64,000 bases of DNA, taken from positions 8,845,065 through 8,909,064 of the forward strand of contig NC_063452.1 in assembly GCF_020379485.1 (NCBI RefSeq), given 5' to 3'. How positions within the stretch are numbered: the stretch's first letter is position 1; each line of letters starts with the position of its first letter. This stretch comes from Brassica napus (Eukaryota > Streptophyta > Magnoliopsida > Brassicales > Brassicaceae). Position numbers and translations under genes: made by a program. Under the pieces are notes generated by a model, which did no database searches, was not told the DNA's origin, and saw only the letters and a list, made by a program, of their open reading frames with translations. Positions 40,862-52,731 of this stretch are shown here, in pieces.

Positions 40862-43800
40862 GGGAATTTTGCCAAATATGACTCACAACTTGATTTTAAC
40901 CACAAACATATACTCAAACTTGAATCAAATGCAAAATTAACCTAAAAAGCTTGTGAAATTACAGCCAGCCCCTTGTGACCAAACAAAAAAACAGAAGCCA
41001 TTTTTACGAATATAGCCCCCAGTAAGTCGTCTGAGTCGTCTAAGATGCTAGAAGTCTTCTAGACGACTTCTATTAGATTAATCAAGTAAGTCGTCTGGTG
41101 TAGTTGATATTAAAAATAATTTATAATTTTTTAAAAAATTATTTTGAAAAATAAAAAATTAAAATCATGTAATTATAAACAGTTTTAAGTAATGTAAATT
41201 AAGATATAATAAAAATGAATAGTTTTCAGCATAGATGAGTGAAAGTAGTTAATCATGATATTCTTTGGTTTTAGGGTCTGACAACATATGTTGTAGTATT
41301 GTATGTATTCTTAAGGTTAGATTTTGGAAAGCTTGAATGTTTTTTTGAAAAATTAAATTTTTACCTATAAGTGTTTATTTTTGTGTATAGTAAACATTTT
41401 TGAAGTTTAATTTGATTTTATGAAGTTTTTAGTTAGTTAATTAAGTTTAGGGGTTATGTTTAGGGTCTAGACGACTAATTTGCAAGTCGTCTGGTGAATG
41501 ATTAAAAACAGATGACTTACATGTAAGTCGTCCAAATATTCCCGCCTAAAATTTTTTAAAAAATTTATTTTCCCGCTTAAATAATTTAAACCAGACGACT
41601 TACAAGTAAGTCATCAGTGAAGTCTTCTATTTTAGTTTCCCGCTAAAAATATTTTAATTTCCTACTAAAAATATTAAAGTCTTTTGGGCGACTTACATAT
41701 TAAAGTCTTTTGGGCGACTTACAAGTAAGTCGTCTAGGAAGTCGTCTGAATCAAAAATATTTAACATAATTAGGTTTTTTGTCTCCCTATATAAAGAAAA
41801 TTTTACACATTCTCTCTCCTCCTTTCAAAAGGCTGCAACAAAAATGTAATGTTCATCATTTTAAAACTCTTCAACATCTCTCTAATCTCTTAGAACTTAC
41901 AAACACTAAGCTTTATATCAATTTATTGTTTTGTCTCATGTTTTTCTCACTAATTTATCTTGTTTTTGCAGGTTTGTCATCACATGATTCTCATCTTCCA
42001 CTCATTTAAAGGTAGATCTATCAATTTTAGATATGTATTTTTGTGTGTTCTATAAAGGTAGATTTATCTAATCTTCCACTCATTTTCTCTGTTTTTAAAC
42101 CATTTGAACGTTTTTGGATATACAGGTTTTTCAGATCTGGATTTTGATATGCAGGTTTTTCAGATCTGGAAAACTTCTGGGACGACTTACCTGTTAGTCG
42201 TCTAAAATATAATACGCTAGACGACTTCCAGGAAGTCGTCTGGACTTCCTGGAAGTCTTCTGACGAAGTCTCATTTTCATAACAGATCTGAGCATTTTGG
42301 TAAGTTTTTATGTCTGATTTTTCTTCATTTGGTAACTTCTTGTTGTACAAAGTTCTTACTTTTTTACCAAACTAAAACTCTCCAGGCCCACTCTAATCTC
42401 TTTGACTTGAAAACACCAAACTTTATATGATTCTTTCAGTTTTGTCTCATGTATTTCTCACGAATTTATCTTGTTTTTTCAGGTTTTTCATCACATGATT
42501 CTCATCTTTCACTCATTTAAAGGTAGATCTATCAATTTTAGATATGTAATTTTGTGTGTTATATAAAGGTAGATTTACCTAATCTTCCACTCATTTTCTC
42601 TGTTTTTTAACCATTTGAACGTTTTTGATATGCTGGTTTTTCAGATCTGGATTTGATATGCAAATTTTTCAGATTTGGAAGACTTTTGGGACGACTTACC
42701 TGTTAGTCGTCTAAAATATAATGCGTTAGACGACTTCCAGGAAGTCTTCAGACGAAGTCTTCTTCCATATCAAGTGGAGTCCAAGATTGTCTTTGTAGAG
42801 GAATGATCTATAATAGTTTTGTTTGTGGTCTGTTTTGTGATTTGCATGTCTACTCTTTTAGTTGTGAATTTTTTGTAAAATCAGTAATAATGTTTCCCAA
42901 GATGTAATACATGTGCTAACAATGTGCTAACAATGTGTTTACACATTTACAAATCAATGAAATAATAGACTTCAATAGCCTTTTTCTTATCTTTGGATCT
43001 CCCATATGCAATAATAAACTCCAATGGCTTTCTTCTCATCTTAATAAACAAGAGTGTTGGTAGCTTCATATTGATACAACATTTTAAGAAGCATTTTAAC
43101 CCTTCTTCCAACTCATAACAATAATCATCATTAGGGTTTATAACAATAATACTTAAGAGATGGAAATAAACAATAGTAACTAGTCAAAGCATATCATGTT
43201 TTTTATAAGTTTTTGTTGAAAAACTTAGTCAAATTTAGTAAAACTAAAGGAAAAAATATATTTTGAAAATATGAGTTTTACATATCTTGAAGTTACTTAA
43301 TACTCTTAAAAATACAAGTTATTCAAAAACTAGCGTAGAAGACTTCCACGGAAGTCTTCTCGGATCAGCTAGAAACTTTAATAAACATGAATGTTGGTAA
43401 CCTCATAAATATCACGAATTAAGTTATAAATCTCATTCAGTAGCTAAAATATTGATTAATAGACATGAAGTAACAAGAAAATGTTGAAAATTCGTTATAG
43501 TTTTAGAGAAAATGAAAGTTTATTAAACATTGACGCAGACGGCAGACTTCAAGGAAGTCGTCCATTTAGGTTAGTTTTGCAATTGATTTTTAACCTAGAC
43601 GACTTACATGGAAGTCGTCCATCTTTGTTTGTTAAAAAAAAATTCGAGACGACTTCCATGTAAGTCGTTTAGAGAAAACGGGTTAGTTTTGCATTTGACC
43701 GGATTATGTCAGAAATTTGACTTAAGTCATCCAATAGAAAATTAAAAAAATCAATATTTTGTTATACCTAGACGACTTCCATGGAAGTCGTCTCATGTTA

Positions 43801-44429
43801 GTTTTGCAATTGAAAAATAAAACAAAAAAAAATATTTTTTTTCTAGACGACTTACAAGGATATCGTCCGTCCGACGACTTACATGGAAGTCATCCAAGAT
43901 AAGCAAGATAAGACGGACAGATCTAGGAAAAAACTGATTTTATAGTTTCAACCAGTGATATAACTTGTTTATCACACATAAGTCTTCTCCAAGCATCCAG
44001 AATCTCAAACAAAAGTGATCCACCAAAGAATCGTAAGCTTCAATGGCTCTATGAACCATACAAATTTTAGAATCAAAATCTTTGATTTTTTTGGATGAAT
44101 ATGGAGAGAAAAAGAAAGAGATGTTGTTTTTAGTTCATAAGAATTGAGAATGAAAGAGTGTAAATCGATTTTTAGGTGCATTAAGAGCTTCAAATTGGTT
44201 GTTTGTGGTGGTTGGTGTATTGATGGCAATGGCAATATTGTGAATACTTGAGGAAAATGAGGGTAATAGAGTAAAATATGCATTTTCGAAAAAGAAGAAA
44301 AAAAAAGTGATGGCATTTTCGTAAATAATTTGAACTTTGGGGGTGAAAGAGGCAAGTCAAAGTTTCAAAAAAAACATGGGTTAGTTTTGTGTTTTACTTT
44401 AAGTTTTGAGTCATATTTGCAAAAACCCC
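40862..44429. mobile_element. Non-autonomous MULE-like element rich in GACGACTT palindromes, 3.6 kb
   Basis: The ends are inverted: GGGAATTTTGCCAAATATGA at 40862 against (rc) GGGGTTTTTGCAAATATGAC at 44429, with looser similarity for about 100 bases inwards. Flanks gatataaaa (40853-40861) and aacataaaa (44430-44438) match at seven of nine bases, the target size of Mutator-like elements. No transposase is present. Around 25 copies of GTCGTC/GACGAC occur, mostly as AGACGACTT or AAGTCGTCT and often paired as palindromes such as ACGACTTACATGGAAGTCGT. Short open frames inside are not credible genes. The family assignment is inferred from end length and target size. Confidence 0.6.
41879..42757 (+). 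repeat. Two direct repeats of about 375 bases inside the MULE-like element
   Basis: 41879-42262 and 42390-42757 share the same order of words: tctctaatctct, ttttgtctcatg, tcacatgattctcatctt, ggtagatctatcaatttt, ttttcagatctggat, gggacgacttacctgttagt. They differ at scattered bases, so the duplication is not recent. Confidence 0.8.
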
Positions 44430-44705
44430 AACATAAAATCTATATAATGTAACATACAAAGTTGCGTTAACATGTGTGAAGAAAAAACATCAATATTATT
44501 AAAACTAATATAGTACAGTGAAACATATATCACCGTCGACCAATATGAAAGTCTTTAAATAACATACAAACGTTTTATTAACATATATGAAGGCATTAAT
44601 ATTATTTGAAAATATAGTATAAACCACTAGGTCGACTAATCATATAATCAATCAATATAAATACTATAAAGTGACATAGAAAAGTTTTATTAATGTATTT
44701 CTATA

Positions 44706-45793
44706 CTAGGTGGTTGTCCGCGAATTCACAGATATAAATATTGTATGAAAATATATATTATGTATACAATGTCATAAATTTCGAATAATAATTAAAAAGC
44801 ATTAAAAATATAATTTTAACTTCAAATAATTTCAAAATCAATCGTAAAGTTTTTATAAATTTGATGTAAAAATAAAAGATGAATATTTATTAATAATAAA
44901 TACTTGTAGAATTATATATGTAATTATCACATTAACTTTACCAACACATATTATGCATCTTCTTCGGCATCTTTTCATTTTTTCATTATCATTTCATTCA
45001 TTTTACTAAATTTTTGCTAATGTTTTCTAATTTTTACATATTATTGCCAAATATTTATTTCTCTCTAAATATTAATACAAAACATGCAATCAATAAACAA
45101 AAAATGCATCTTAGAATTCTTTTCAATCATAACATTACTTTATTCACTATATTATTTGACTTAAATACAAAATGTTTTTTAATCAAATTTCTCACATGTT
45201 CCATTAAATATAATTCGCTCAATCTTCAAAGTCTAAATATTTATGAAGCATATATGGACATTATAAAAAATTAATAATTATTATAGATACAACTATATTT
45301 TATATGAACATGAAATCATTATATCGATCACTATATAAATTGTTTTTTTCATTATTTTATATAGTATATAAATATAAAAAGAATTGATCAAACATTTTTG
45401 CACTTTCTATAACTTTGAAAATTGGCTACCATTAATTATCATTTGTAATATCATTTAGGTTATCTGGTAAGTGATAATAATTAGTTTTAGACTTACCTTT
45501 GATTTTAGATCTAATTAAATTATTAAAAATAATAAAACGTTCCATTCGTTATATTATTTAGTTTATAAATATAAAAAATAATTGGTCAAATGTTATTATT
45601 CTTTATATAAATTCAACAATTAGTTTCATAAAGCATTATTTGTTGTATAATTTAAATTATTTGGCAAGTGATATTAATTGGTTCTAGATTTATTTTTATT
45701 TTAAATCTAAACTAAAATAAATAAAATTAAAATCCGACCAAGTAAATCATAATAAAAATCACTTAAATAACTTCTCTTTTAATATATAGGAGA
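44706..45793 (-). mobile_element. Helitron-like remnant, minus strand
   Basis: On the minus strand the right end reads CGCGGACAACCACCTAG/T (44706-44709) and the left end TCTCCTATATATTAAAAGAG (to 45793), both of Helitron type. The hairpin before CTAG is poor and the base before TC is T rather than A, so the borders are tentative. The interior is AT-rich and non-coding. Confidence 0.35.
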
Positions 45794-46200
45794 ATTGTTT
45801 TTTTATAAAATGTTTTATAAACGCATATAAATAATTTAAAATATTTTTGTAAGCCATGATAGATAATTTTATAATTTTTTTTTAATTTTAAATGACTTAT
45901 AAGACATATATGGACATTATAATACATTAATAATATTATAATTCTTTATATACAAATATAATAGTTTATATAAAAATATGAAATCATTATATTGATTTCT
46001 GTAAATTGTGTTATACTAATTATTTTATGAAGTATATAAATATAAAAAGGTATTAATCAAACATTCTTACAGTTTCTATAATTTTGACAATTAGTTACCA
46101 TAAATTATTATTTGTAATATCATTTAGACTATTTGGTAACCGATATTAATTAGTTCTAAACTTACTTTTTATATTAGATCTAATTAAAATAATAAAAAAT
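45350..46200. repeat. Three diverged direct units in AT-rich DNA
   Basis: Units near 45350-45530, 45550-45720 and 46020-46200 share, in order, the words agtatataaatataaaaa, a variant of tcaaac, ataatt..acaattag, tttgta..attta, ggtaa.tgata.taattagtt and ttagatctaatta. They are related copies of one AT-rich sequence, partly beyond the Helitron-like border. Confidence 0.55.
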
Positions 46201-46984
46201 TGAATATCTTTCAACCAATCAAATTATAACAATTTTTCTTAAACTATCTATATGATTGACATCTAAACAAAAATAAATCAAGTGACTTCTCATTTAATAT
46301 ATATATATATATATAAAATATATATATATATATATATATATAAGAGGATAACTACATACATCATAAATTAGGGTGTATTAAAGTCTTACCATAACAAATG
46401 TTTATTTTAAAAATGATATTGTTAATAATAAATTCATTTAATCACTTACCATAAATAATAATAATTTCATTTAATCCCTTACCATAAATGATAAGGTGGG
46501 ATTGTATGGTGATTTTGTTATAGATATAAATGTATTAGACTATAGAATAATGTAATTGGCATATTAATTATATTGTATAGTTTTTAAAAAATATTTCTTT
46601 TATAACTAAGTTGGTCCAATTTTGTGCTTCTGTTTTAATAGTATTGATTCATTGGACCAATTTTTCTAGTAGATAATATATAAATAAGAATAAAAGAAAA
46701 CAATCAAACCAGAGATTATTGAACACCAGATAAGTACTTCTCTTAAATAGTGAGATTTTGCATTAATTTTTAACAATATAGTCAAAATATATATAATTAA
46801 AAGTTCAAAGTAGAATACCAAACAAACCAAAAGTCACTTTGACCACCATCAATTCACCCTTATTCTAACAAAATACATTTATGATATGTGTGTGTATATG
46901 TGTGTAGACATCGTTGTATAAATTGGCATATCTTATTTAAAAAAATACATATCATCCCTAACAAAAAAAACATTGATTAACTAA
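46201..46984. other. AT-rich spacer upstream of the S-protein homologue
   Basis: It contains a TA-dinucleotide run (46296-46341) and no gene. A few hundred bases before 46985 must serve as promoter; no secure element is seen. Confidence 0.4.
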
Positions 46985-47383
46985 ATGATGAATCGTTTCT
47001 CGTGCTTTTTGTTTATCATCGCATTGTCTATTGAATTGGGTAACGCCAAACTGTTTGCGAAAAACCACATATACTTAAATAACTCTCTTAATCCAGGAAA
47101 CGATCTCCAAATCTTTTGTAAATGGAATGGTGATCAGATTGGCACCTTTTTCCTAAAACCAGGAGAAACTGATGATTATAGCTTTCATGATAAATTTATT
47201 CCTAAGAATAAAATTGATTGTACATTTCTCCAGGCAAGTGGACCTTCTGTAATGATTAGGGCATTTGAAGGTGGTAGTGGCGCATTTGATCATGGTAAAA
47301 AGAACTACTGGTATGCTAGAGAAGATGGGATTTACTTCACGCATGGTCAAGAAGTGCCTAAGTTAGAGTATACATGGACCTAA
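46985..47383 (+). CDS. S-protein homologue (plant self-incompatibility S1 family), secreted
   Basis: A single exon of 132 residues. Residues 1-21 form a signal peptide (hydrophobic CFLFIIALSI, cut near GNA/K). The mature part has the S1 pattern: LQIFCKWNGDQIG (Cys45), a Tyr/Phe core (DDYSFHDKF), DCTF (Cys79) and a C-terminal YWYAREDGIYF that fits the family's final motif. One N-glycosylation sequon (Asn32-Asn-Ser) is present. The two C-terminal cysteines that many members have are absent. The founder, poppy PrsS, is the stigma self-incompatibility ligand; Arabidopsis relatives are numerous, mostly of unknown function and often expressed in flowers, so no role in self-incompatibility should be read into it. 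A start at Met2 (46988) is equally possible. Confidence 0.9.
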   Translation: MMNRFSCFLFIIALSIELGNAKLFAKNHIYLNNSLNPGNDLQIFCKWNGDQIGTFFLKPGETDDYSFHDKFIPKNKIDCTFLQASGPSVMIRAFEGGSGAFDHGKKNYWYAREDGIYFTHGQEVPKLEYTWT

Positions 47384-47829
47384 TATGTTTACATAATTCT
47401 GTTACAGAAAAAAATATATGTTTCCATAATAAAAATTATTTGTTACTCATATGAAATGTAATTTACTTTTCTTTATTTTAAGCGCAGTTGCATATCTTAT
47501 ATTATTGGAATCGATACCAATGGAATAAAAATTTGCAATCGAATATATAATGTAACTATTGGTGGACTGAAAATGTTTTTTTGTTAAAAACAAGAATTCC
47601 CCTAACGATTTACAATAATTCAAATATTACACTGAGAATAGTTTACGATTGGGCCTAAACACGGACCCAAATTTACAGCTGAGCCCATCGTAGATTCGAT
47701 TACTTTCTATCTAAGGAGGAAATGTCAAATGTCACACGACCAAGAAATAGAAAAAGACCATTTAAACCCTAGCCACCGTGGGGGGGGGTTTATGCTCGTC
47801 TCGCCGGAGCTAAACCAGAATCGAATTCA
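47384..47829. other. Spacer and upstream region of the ATAD3-type gene
   Basis: About 450 bases with no gene. gacggac-poor, AT-rich sequence gives way to an intergenic gggcctaaacacgg stretch and then the likely 5' UTR from about 47700. Confidence 0.35.
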
Positions 47830-50644
47830 ATGGCTGCTTCTAGATTATGTTCTGCGGCGGCGATTGCTGCTGCTTTCACTTCAGCGTCCATGTCTCCGAA
47901 CCGAGCCTACGCTGACTCGCAATTTCGCTTTCCCTTCTTCTCTTCTTCTTCGTCCACGCCGTCGGAATCTCAAACCGATCAGCCTTCACCGGAGACTGAT
48001 GAACGTAAAGGATCTGGTTTCGATCCTGAGTCATTGGAAAGAGGCGCTAAAGCTCTTAGAGAAATTAACAAGTCTCCTCATTCAAAACAGGTGATGATGA
48101 ATTTGTTATCTGGACGTGTGTTGGGACGTTTGCCTAATTTTTTTTTTTTGGTGTCCACCAGGTGTTTGATCTAATGCGAAAGCAGGAGAAGATTCGTTTG
48201 GCTGAACTAGCGGCTGATAAGTCGCATAATGAAGCTGTTCAAGCTCACAAGGACATTGTGAGTAACCTGCTCCTCCTTTCCTTGATGGAACACTACGTTT
48301 CTCTGACTTCATTGTGTCTGCTCTCATGGCTTTCGTTTCACTTCTAAGTTTCATCTAGGATGCTGGAATCCTCCGTCTCTTGGCTCCTTGCTTCAAATTT
48401 TTGCTGCAGTATCTAAATTTCTTGAAATGTACAAATTTTAAGCCGGAAACTGTGTGTTTACAAGGCTCATTACGCTCCAAGGCGAAGAAACTTTTGCCTT
48501 TTCTGTATATTTGTTTACTCTTTCAAAGTTTTGTTGCACATTGGTTGCAGTATCTAAGTTTCTTACAGTGTATATAAACATTTTTAAGCCGGAAAGTGAC
48601 AGATATGATTGTTTTATGGGGATGTGATCGGGCAGGAAAGACAGCAGAAATTGGCTGAGGATCAGAGAAATCTACTGCAGCAGCAGGCACAAGCAAAAGC
48701 TCAGAACCTTCGATACGAAGATGAGTTGGCGAGGAAGCGACTGCAGGTAAAATCAAGTAAACATCGAACATATGTTTAATTGTTGAAAGGATCTTACTTT
48801 ATAATTGTTGAAAGGATCTTACTTCACTGAGAAAGTGTTCGACTTGAAACTTTTGCAGACGGATCATGAAGCTCAGAGACGGCACAATGTTGAGTTGGTT
48901 AAGATGCAAGAAGAGTCTTCTACCCGGAAAGAGCAGGCAAGAATCGCCACGGAAGAACAGATTCAAGCGCAGCAGCGCCAGACTGAGAAAGAGAGAGCTG
49001 AACTCGAGCGAGAAACGATTCGCGTCAAAGCCATGGCTGAGGCTGAAGGCCGAGCTCACGAAGCCAAACTTACCGAGGAGCAGAATCGAAGAATGCTTCT
49101 GGATAGGATCAATGGTGAAAGGGAGAAATGGCTTGCAGCAATCAACACTACGTTCAGTCACATTGAAGGTAGGGAACTCATAAGCATTGTTCCTGAGATA
49201 TATCCACTTCTTGTTATGCGTAGATTGTTCTGAAAGAAGTAACGTTCTGAGTAATATTTTTTTAGAAGATAATAACGTTTCTTTCTTGAAACATGACAGG
49301 GGGAGTCAAGGCTCTATTAACTGACCGAAATAAGCTGATTATGACTGTTGGAGGAGCTACAGCATTAGCGGCCGGGGTCTACACAACGCGGTATGCATCT
49401 CCTAACTACATATAGCTGTGATTTAAGATGCGTATTGTAGATTTCTTATATGGTTATTTTATGAATACAGAGAGGGTGCTAGAGTTACATGGGGTTACAT
49501 TAATCGGATACTTGGACAGCCATCACTTATCCGAGAATCCTCCATGGGTAGGTTTCCGTGGGCAGGCTCAGTGTCTCAGTATAAGAACAAAATCTCCAAG
49601 TTCGGAAAAGCTGCATCTGCAAAAGGAGAAAACCCCCTTGATAATGTAGTTCTCCATCCTTCTCTAAAGAAGAGAATCGAGCATCTTGCTAGAGCTACAG
49701 CGAATACTAAGTCTCATCAAGCGCCATTCCGCAACATGATGTTTTACGGTCCTCCAGGTACCGGTAAAACTATGGTGGCCAGAGAGATTGCTCGGAAGTC
49801 GGTGAGCTATTTGTTTCCTCTTCCTTGGTCTTATATTCTTGATCCTCACCTAGTAACACCTGTTTGATTATTTTCTGCTGCAGGGTCTTGATTATGCTAT
49901 GATGACAGGAGGAGATGTTGCTCCACTGGGTGCACAGGCTGTTACTAAAATCCATGAGATATTTGATTGGGCTAAGAAATCAAACAAAGGCTTACTGCTT
50001 TTCATCGATGAAGCTGATGCTTTCCTATGCGAGTAAGATGCTCTCACTTCTTTTTGAAAGCCTGTCCATTTTTATATGTAATAGTTTTATCAAATTCTTG
50101 ATCGTTTTATTGCAGACGTAACAGCACGTATATGAGCGAGGCTCAGCGCAGCGCTCTGAACGCGTTGCTCTTTCGAACCGGTGATCAGTCACGGGACATA
50201 GTTCTGGTCCTGGCCACAAACAGACCAGGGGATCTCGACAGTGCGGTCACCGACAGGATCGACGAAGTCATCGAGTTTCCGCTCCCTGGTGAAGATGAGC
50301 GCTTCAAGCTCATTAAACTCTATCTCAACAAGTACCTAACTGGTGAAGACAAGAAAGATACAAACACGAAGTGGAGCCATTTTTTCAAGAAGCAGTCACA
50401 GAAGATAACCGTTGAAGGAGACTTAACGGAGCAAGTGATCAGAGTGGCTGCGAGAAAGACGGAAGGGTTCTCTGGTCGTGAGATCGCAAAGCTTGTCGCT
50501 GGTGTTCAAGCTGCGGTGTACGGACGACCAGACTGCGTCTTGGATTCACAGCTTTTTGAAGAGATTGTGGATTATAAAATTCAAGAACACCACCAGAGAG
50601 CCAGACTTGCGACCGAAGGTGACCAATCGTTTCTGTACGGTTAG
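47830..50644 (+). CDS. ATAD3-type mitochondrial AAA ATPase (AT2G18330-like)
   Basis: Eight exons, 47830-48090, 48162-48257, 48636-48746, 48859-49168, 49300-49390, 49471-49801, 49884-50032 and 50116-50644, join in frame for 625 residues. The N-terminus is Ala/Ser-rich. Residues about 55-255 form the charged coiled coil typical of ATAD3 (DUF3523; long Glu/Gln/Arg-rich runs). A hydrophobic segment, [18 protein letters not shown] (about 272-289), is the likely inner-membrane anchor. The AAA domain has Walker A GPPGTGKT (383-390), Walker [10 protein letters not shown] (437-445) and sensor [22 protein letters not shown]3 proteins link the inner membrane with nucleoids and contact sites; plant members are little studied. 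No damage is seen. It is followed by the LEA pseudogene. Confidence 0.95.
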
Positions 50645-51067
50645 TCACTGTTTCTGTATGGAAAGTTGGAAACCATAGTTTTGATTTTAATAAAATAATT
50701 GAAACAGCTACATCGTTGCGAGAGCGGTTCAAATTCGGTTGAGGTTGAATTGGTCATATTTTTCAGTTTTAGTCTAATCAAACCGCTTTAGACAGCCCTG
50801 TCACATAAGATACGTGGCGATTATGCAGAGACACTTCCTCAACAAAACTGTATGTTTGGTCGCCACGTGACCTATTACACCACGTGTTGAACAGTTACTG
50901 CTTCTCAAAAAGATCTCTGGTCTCTTCTTTTCAAACTCTCTCTGTTAACTTGATAACTTCCGAGGACATTGAAACTAGAATCTAAACGTTAAAAGACAAC
51001 AAAAGTTTTTGTCAAAGCAAATTTGAAGAAATTTTGATCCGTAAACGAAACTTTTGTCAAAGATAAG
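50645..51067 (+). promoter_or_regulatory. LEA promoter with three ACGT-core (ABRE/G-box) sites
   Basis: TACGTGGC (50811-50818), GCCACGTGA (50862-50870) and CACGTG in ACACCACGTGTTG (50881-50886) lie within 76 bases, some 180-260 bases before the LEA ATG. Clusters of such ABRE/G-box sites are bound by bZIP factors and are usual for ABA- and seed-induced LEA genes. The cluster is intact although the coding region is not. Confidence 0.6.
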
Positions 51068-51275
51068 ATGGACAGAAGAACGGGCTTTGGCACTGCTGGG
51101 ACTTACTTAGCAGAAGAGAAAACGCCGGCGAGACGGAGACTGCTCAAGACGCTAAAGACAAGACCGCTTCATCATTCATGGGCTGGTTGGGTCTGCGACA
51201 AAATTATCACGTTAGTAATTTCTGAAACCCACTTCTCGCCCAAATCAGTCGTTGACGTTCCCACCCACCCATCCA

Positions 51276-51299
51276 TCCATCCATCCATCCCATCACGTT

Positions 51300-51342
<43 letters not shown>
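51276..51342 (+). repeat. Microsatellites in the LEA intron
   Basis: A CATC run (51267-51290) and a perfect AT dinucleotide run (51303-51342). Confidence 0.9.
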
Positions 51343-51346
<4 letters not shown>

Positions 51347-52334
51347 TTTTGTAACTTATCACGTTGATATTCTCACTACAGATTCTCAATGTTATCTCAT
51401 TTTGTTATGTGAAGTTGGTAATGTATCATGTTTAGATTTGGTCACTACATTGGAGAATAAGCACGACTGCACGAATGTGGTTGTAGTTATAGTATATGAA
51501 TTTAGAGGTAACGAGTTAAAACTATTGGATTTGGTAGCAAAAAAAACGGAACCAGAAAATGTGGCCGGGACAGTAAATTGAGTTTAAGAATTGAAACAAG
51601 TATTATACGAAACGAAAAGGTATTTTTAACTCTTTCAGTGAAGAAGAAAAAAAAAACTCTTTCAGTGAATAAGCATTTATATAAAGATCAATAAACATAA
51701 ATCGTTATAATAGAAATAATATATTATAAATTATATTCTAATTAGGATGTTGATGTATATCAAATATTTTCTAGATCTTCATAATGACATATTGAATTTT
51801 GACTGTTGGATTTATGACAATCTTGTAGATCTTTCAATACCGTCCAACATGAAAAAAAAACTACGCTTACAACACCTGCAATTAATACGTCAACGACTGT
51901 CTTATGACAATGCAGGTCACGCTAAGGATTTTGCCTATGACAAAGCTGGTGATGCTAAAGACATGGCCTAGGAGAAAGCGAAAATGTAAAGGATTTCCCA
52001 ATGATAAGGTGGGCAATCCAAAGGACATTGCCCTATGATAAGGCGGATTACGCAAAGGATTTTGCTCATGATAAAGCAGGCAACGCAAAGGACATGGCTA
52101 GTGATGCAAAAGGCATGGCCTATGATAAGGCGGGCAATGCGAAGGAAATGGCATATGAAAAAGCCAGGCATTTGCAAATGACATGACCGATGATAAGGTG
52201 GGTAATGCGAAGGACATGACTTGCAAGAAAGTGGGAAATGCCAAGGACATTGCATACGATCAAGAAAGCCGGAAATGTGAAGTTCATGGCCTATGAGAAG
52301 GCCGGTGAGGCCAAAGACCACTACAAGAAAACAC

Positions 52335-52640
52335 AGTTTTAGCAAGGAAATTTAACGAGGAAAACTATTCCTCGTGAAATTACGATGACTTAACGATGAA
52401 ATTGCGAGGAAATAAAGTTTCGTCGTAATGGCCTTGTAAAATACCGAGTAAAGATTTTCCTCGTAAAATCGTCGTAAGTTAACGTGGTTTTTCCGAGAAA
52501 AATGTGTTTCGTCGCAAATTCGTCGTAATTTTAGCATGATTTTTACGAGGAAATAACTTACGAGGAAAGAACGAGAAATCCACCAACTTAACACGTTTTT
52601 TTTGCCACCAACCTAATTTTTCGTCGTAAATTCCTAGCAA
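52335..52640. repeat. CACTA-2 5' subterminal motif array
   Basis: Mixed-orientation copies of ACGAGGAAA, TTCCTCGT and TTCGTCGTAA, largely collinear with CACTA-1 597-910, including the shared tail ttcgtcgtaaattc before the TATA box. Confidence 0.8.
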
Positions 52641-52668
52641 AATTCAACTACCAGATTCGAAAATTTTC

Positions 52669-52676
52669 TATATATA
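52669..52676 (+). promoter_or_regulatory. TATA box of the CACTA-2 TNP2-like gene
   Basis: TATATATA, 56 bases before the ATG at 52732. The upstream in-frame ATG at 52684 is only 8 bases beyond the box, so it should not be in the mRNA; this decides the start. Confidence 0.55.
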
Positions 52677-52731
52677 TGGAGGTTTGAACATAATTTTAAG
52701 CACACCAACAAGAAAAAAAAAAGTGAAAAAA

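Noticed and set aside
44005..44355. 116-codon open frame on the minus strand
   Set aside because: Low-complexity Leu/Ser/Pro composition inside the MULE-like element, no domain, no conserved start context.
40862..44429. CRISPR-like array of regularly repeated short motifs
   Set aside because: Plant nuclear DNA, irregular spacing, both orientations, no constant repeat length and no cas genes.
51900..52318. 33-base satellite
   Set aside because: The period is three times 11 codons and encodes the LEA_4 unit, so it is coding-derived.
52684..52731. Upstream in-frame ATG of the CACTA-2 transposase
   Set aside because: It lies 8 bases after the TATA box and so is expected to be outside the mRNA; 52732 is preferred.
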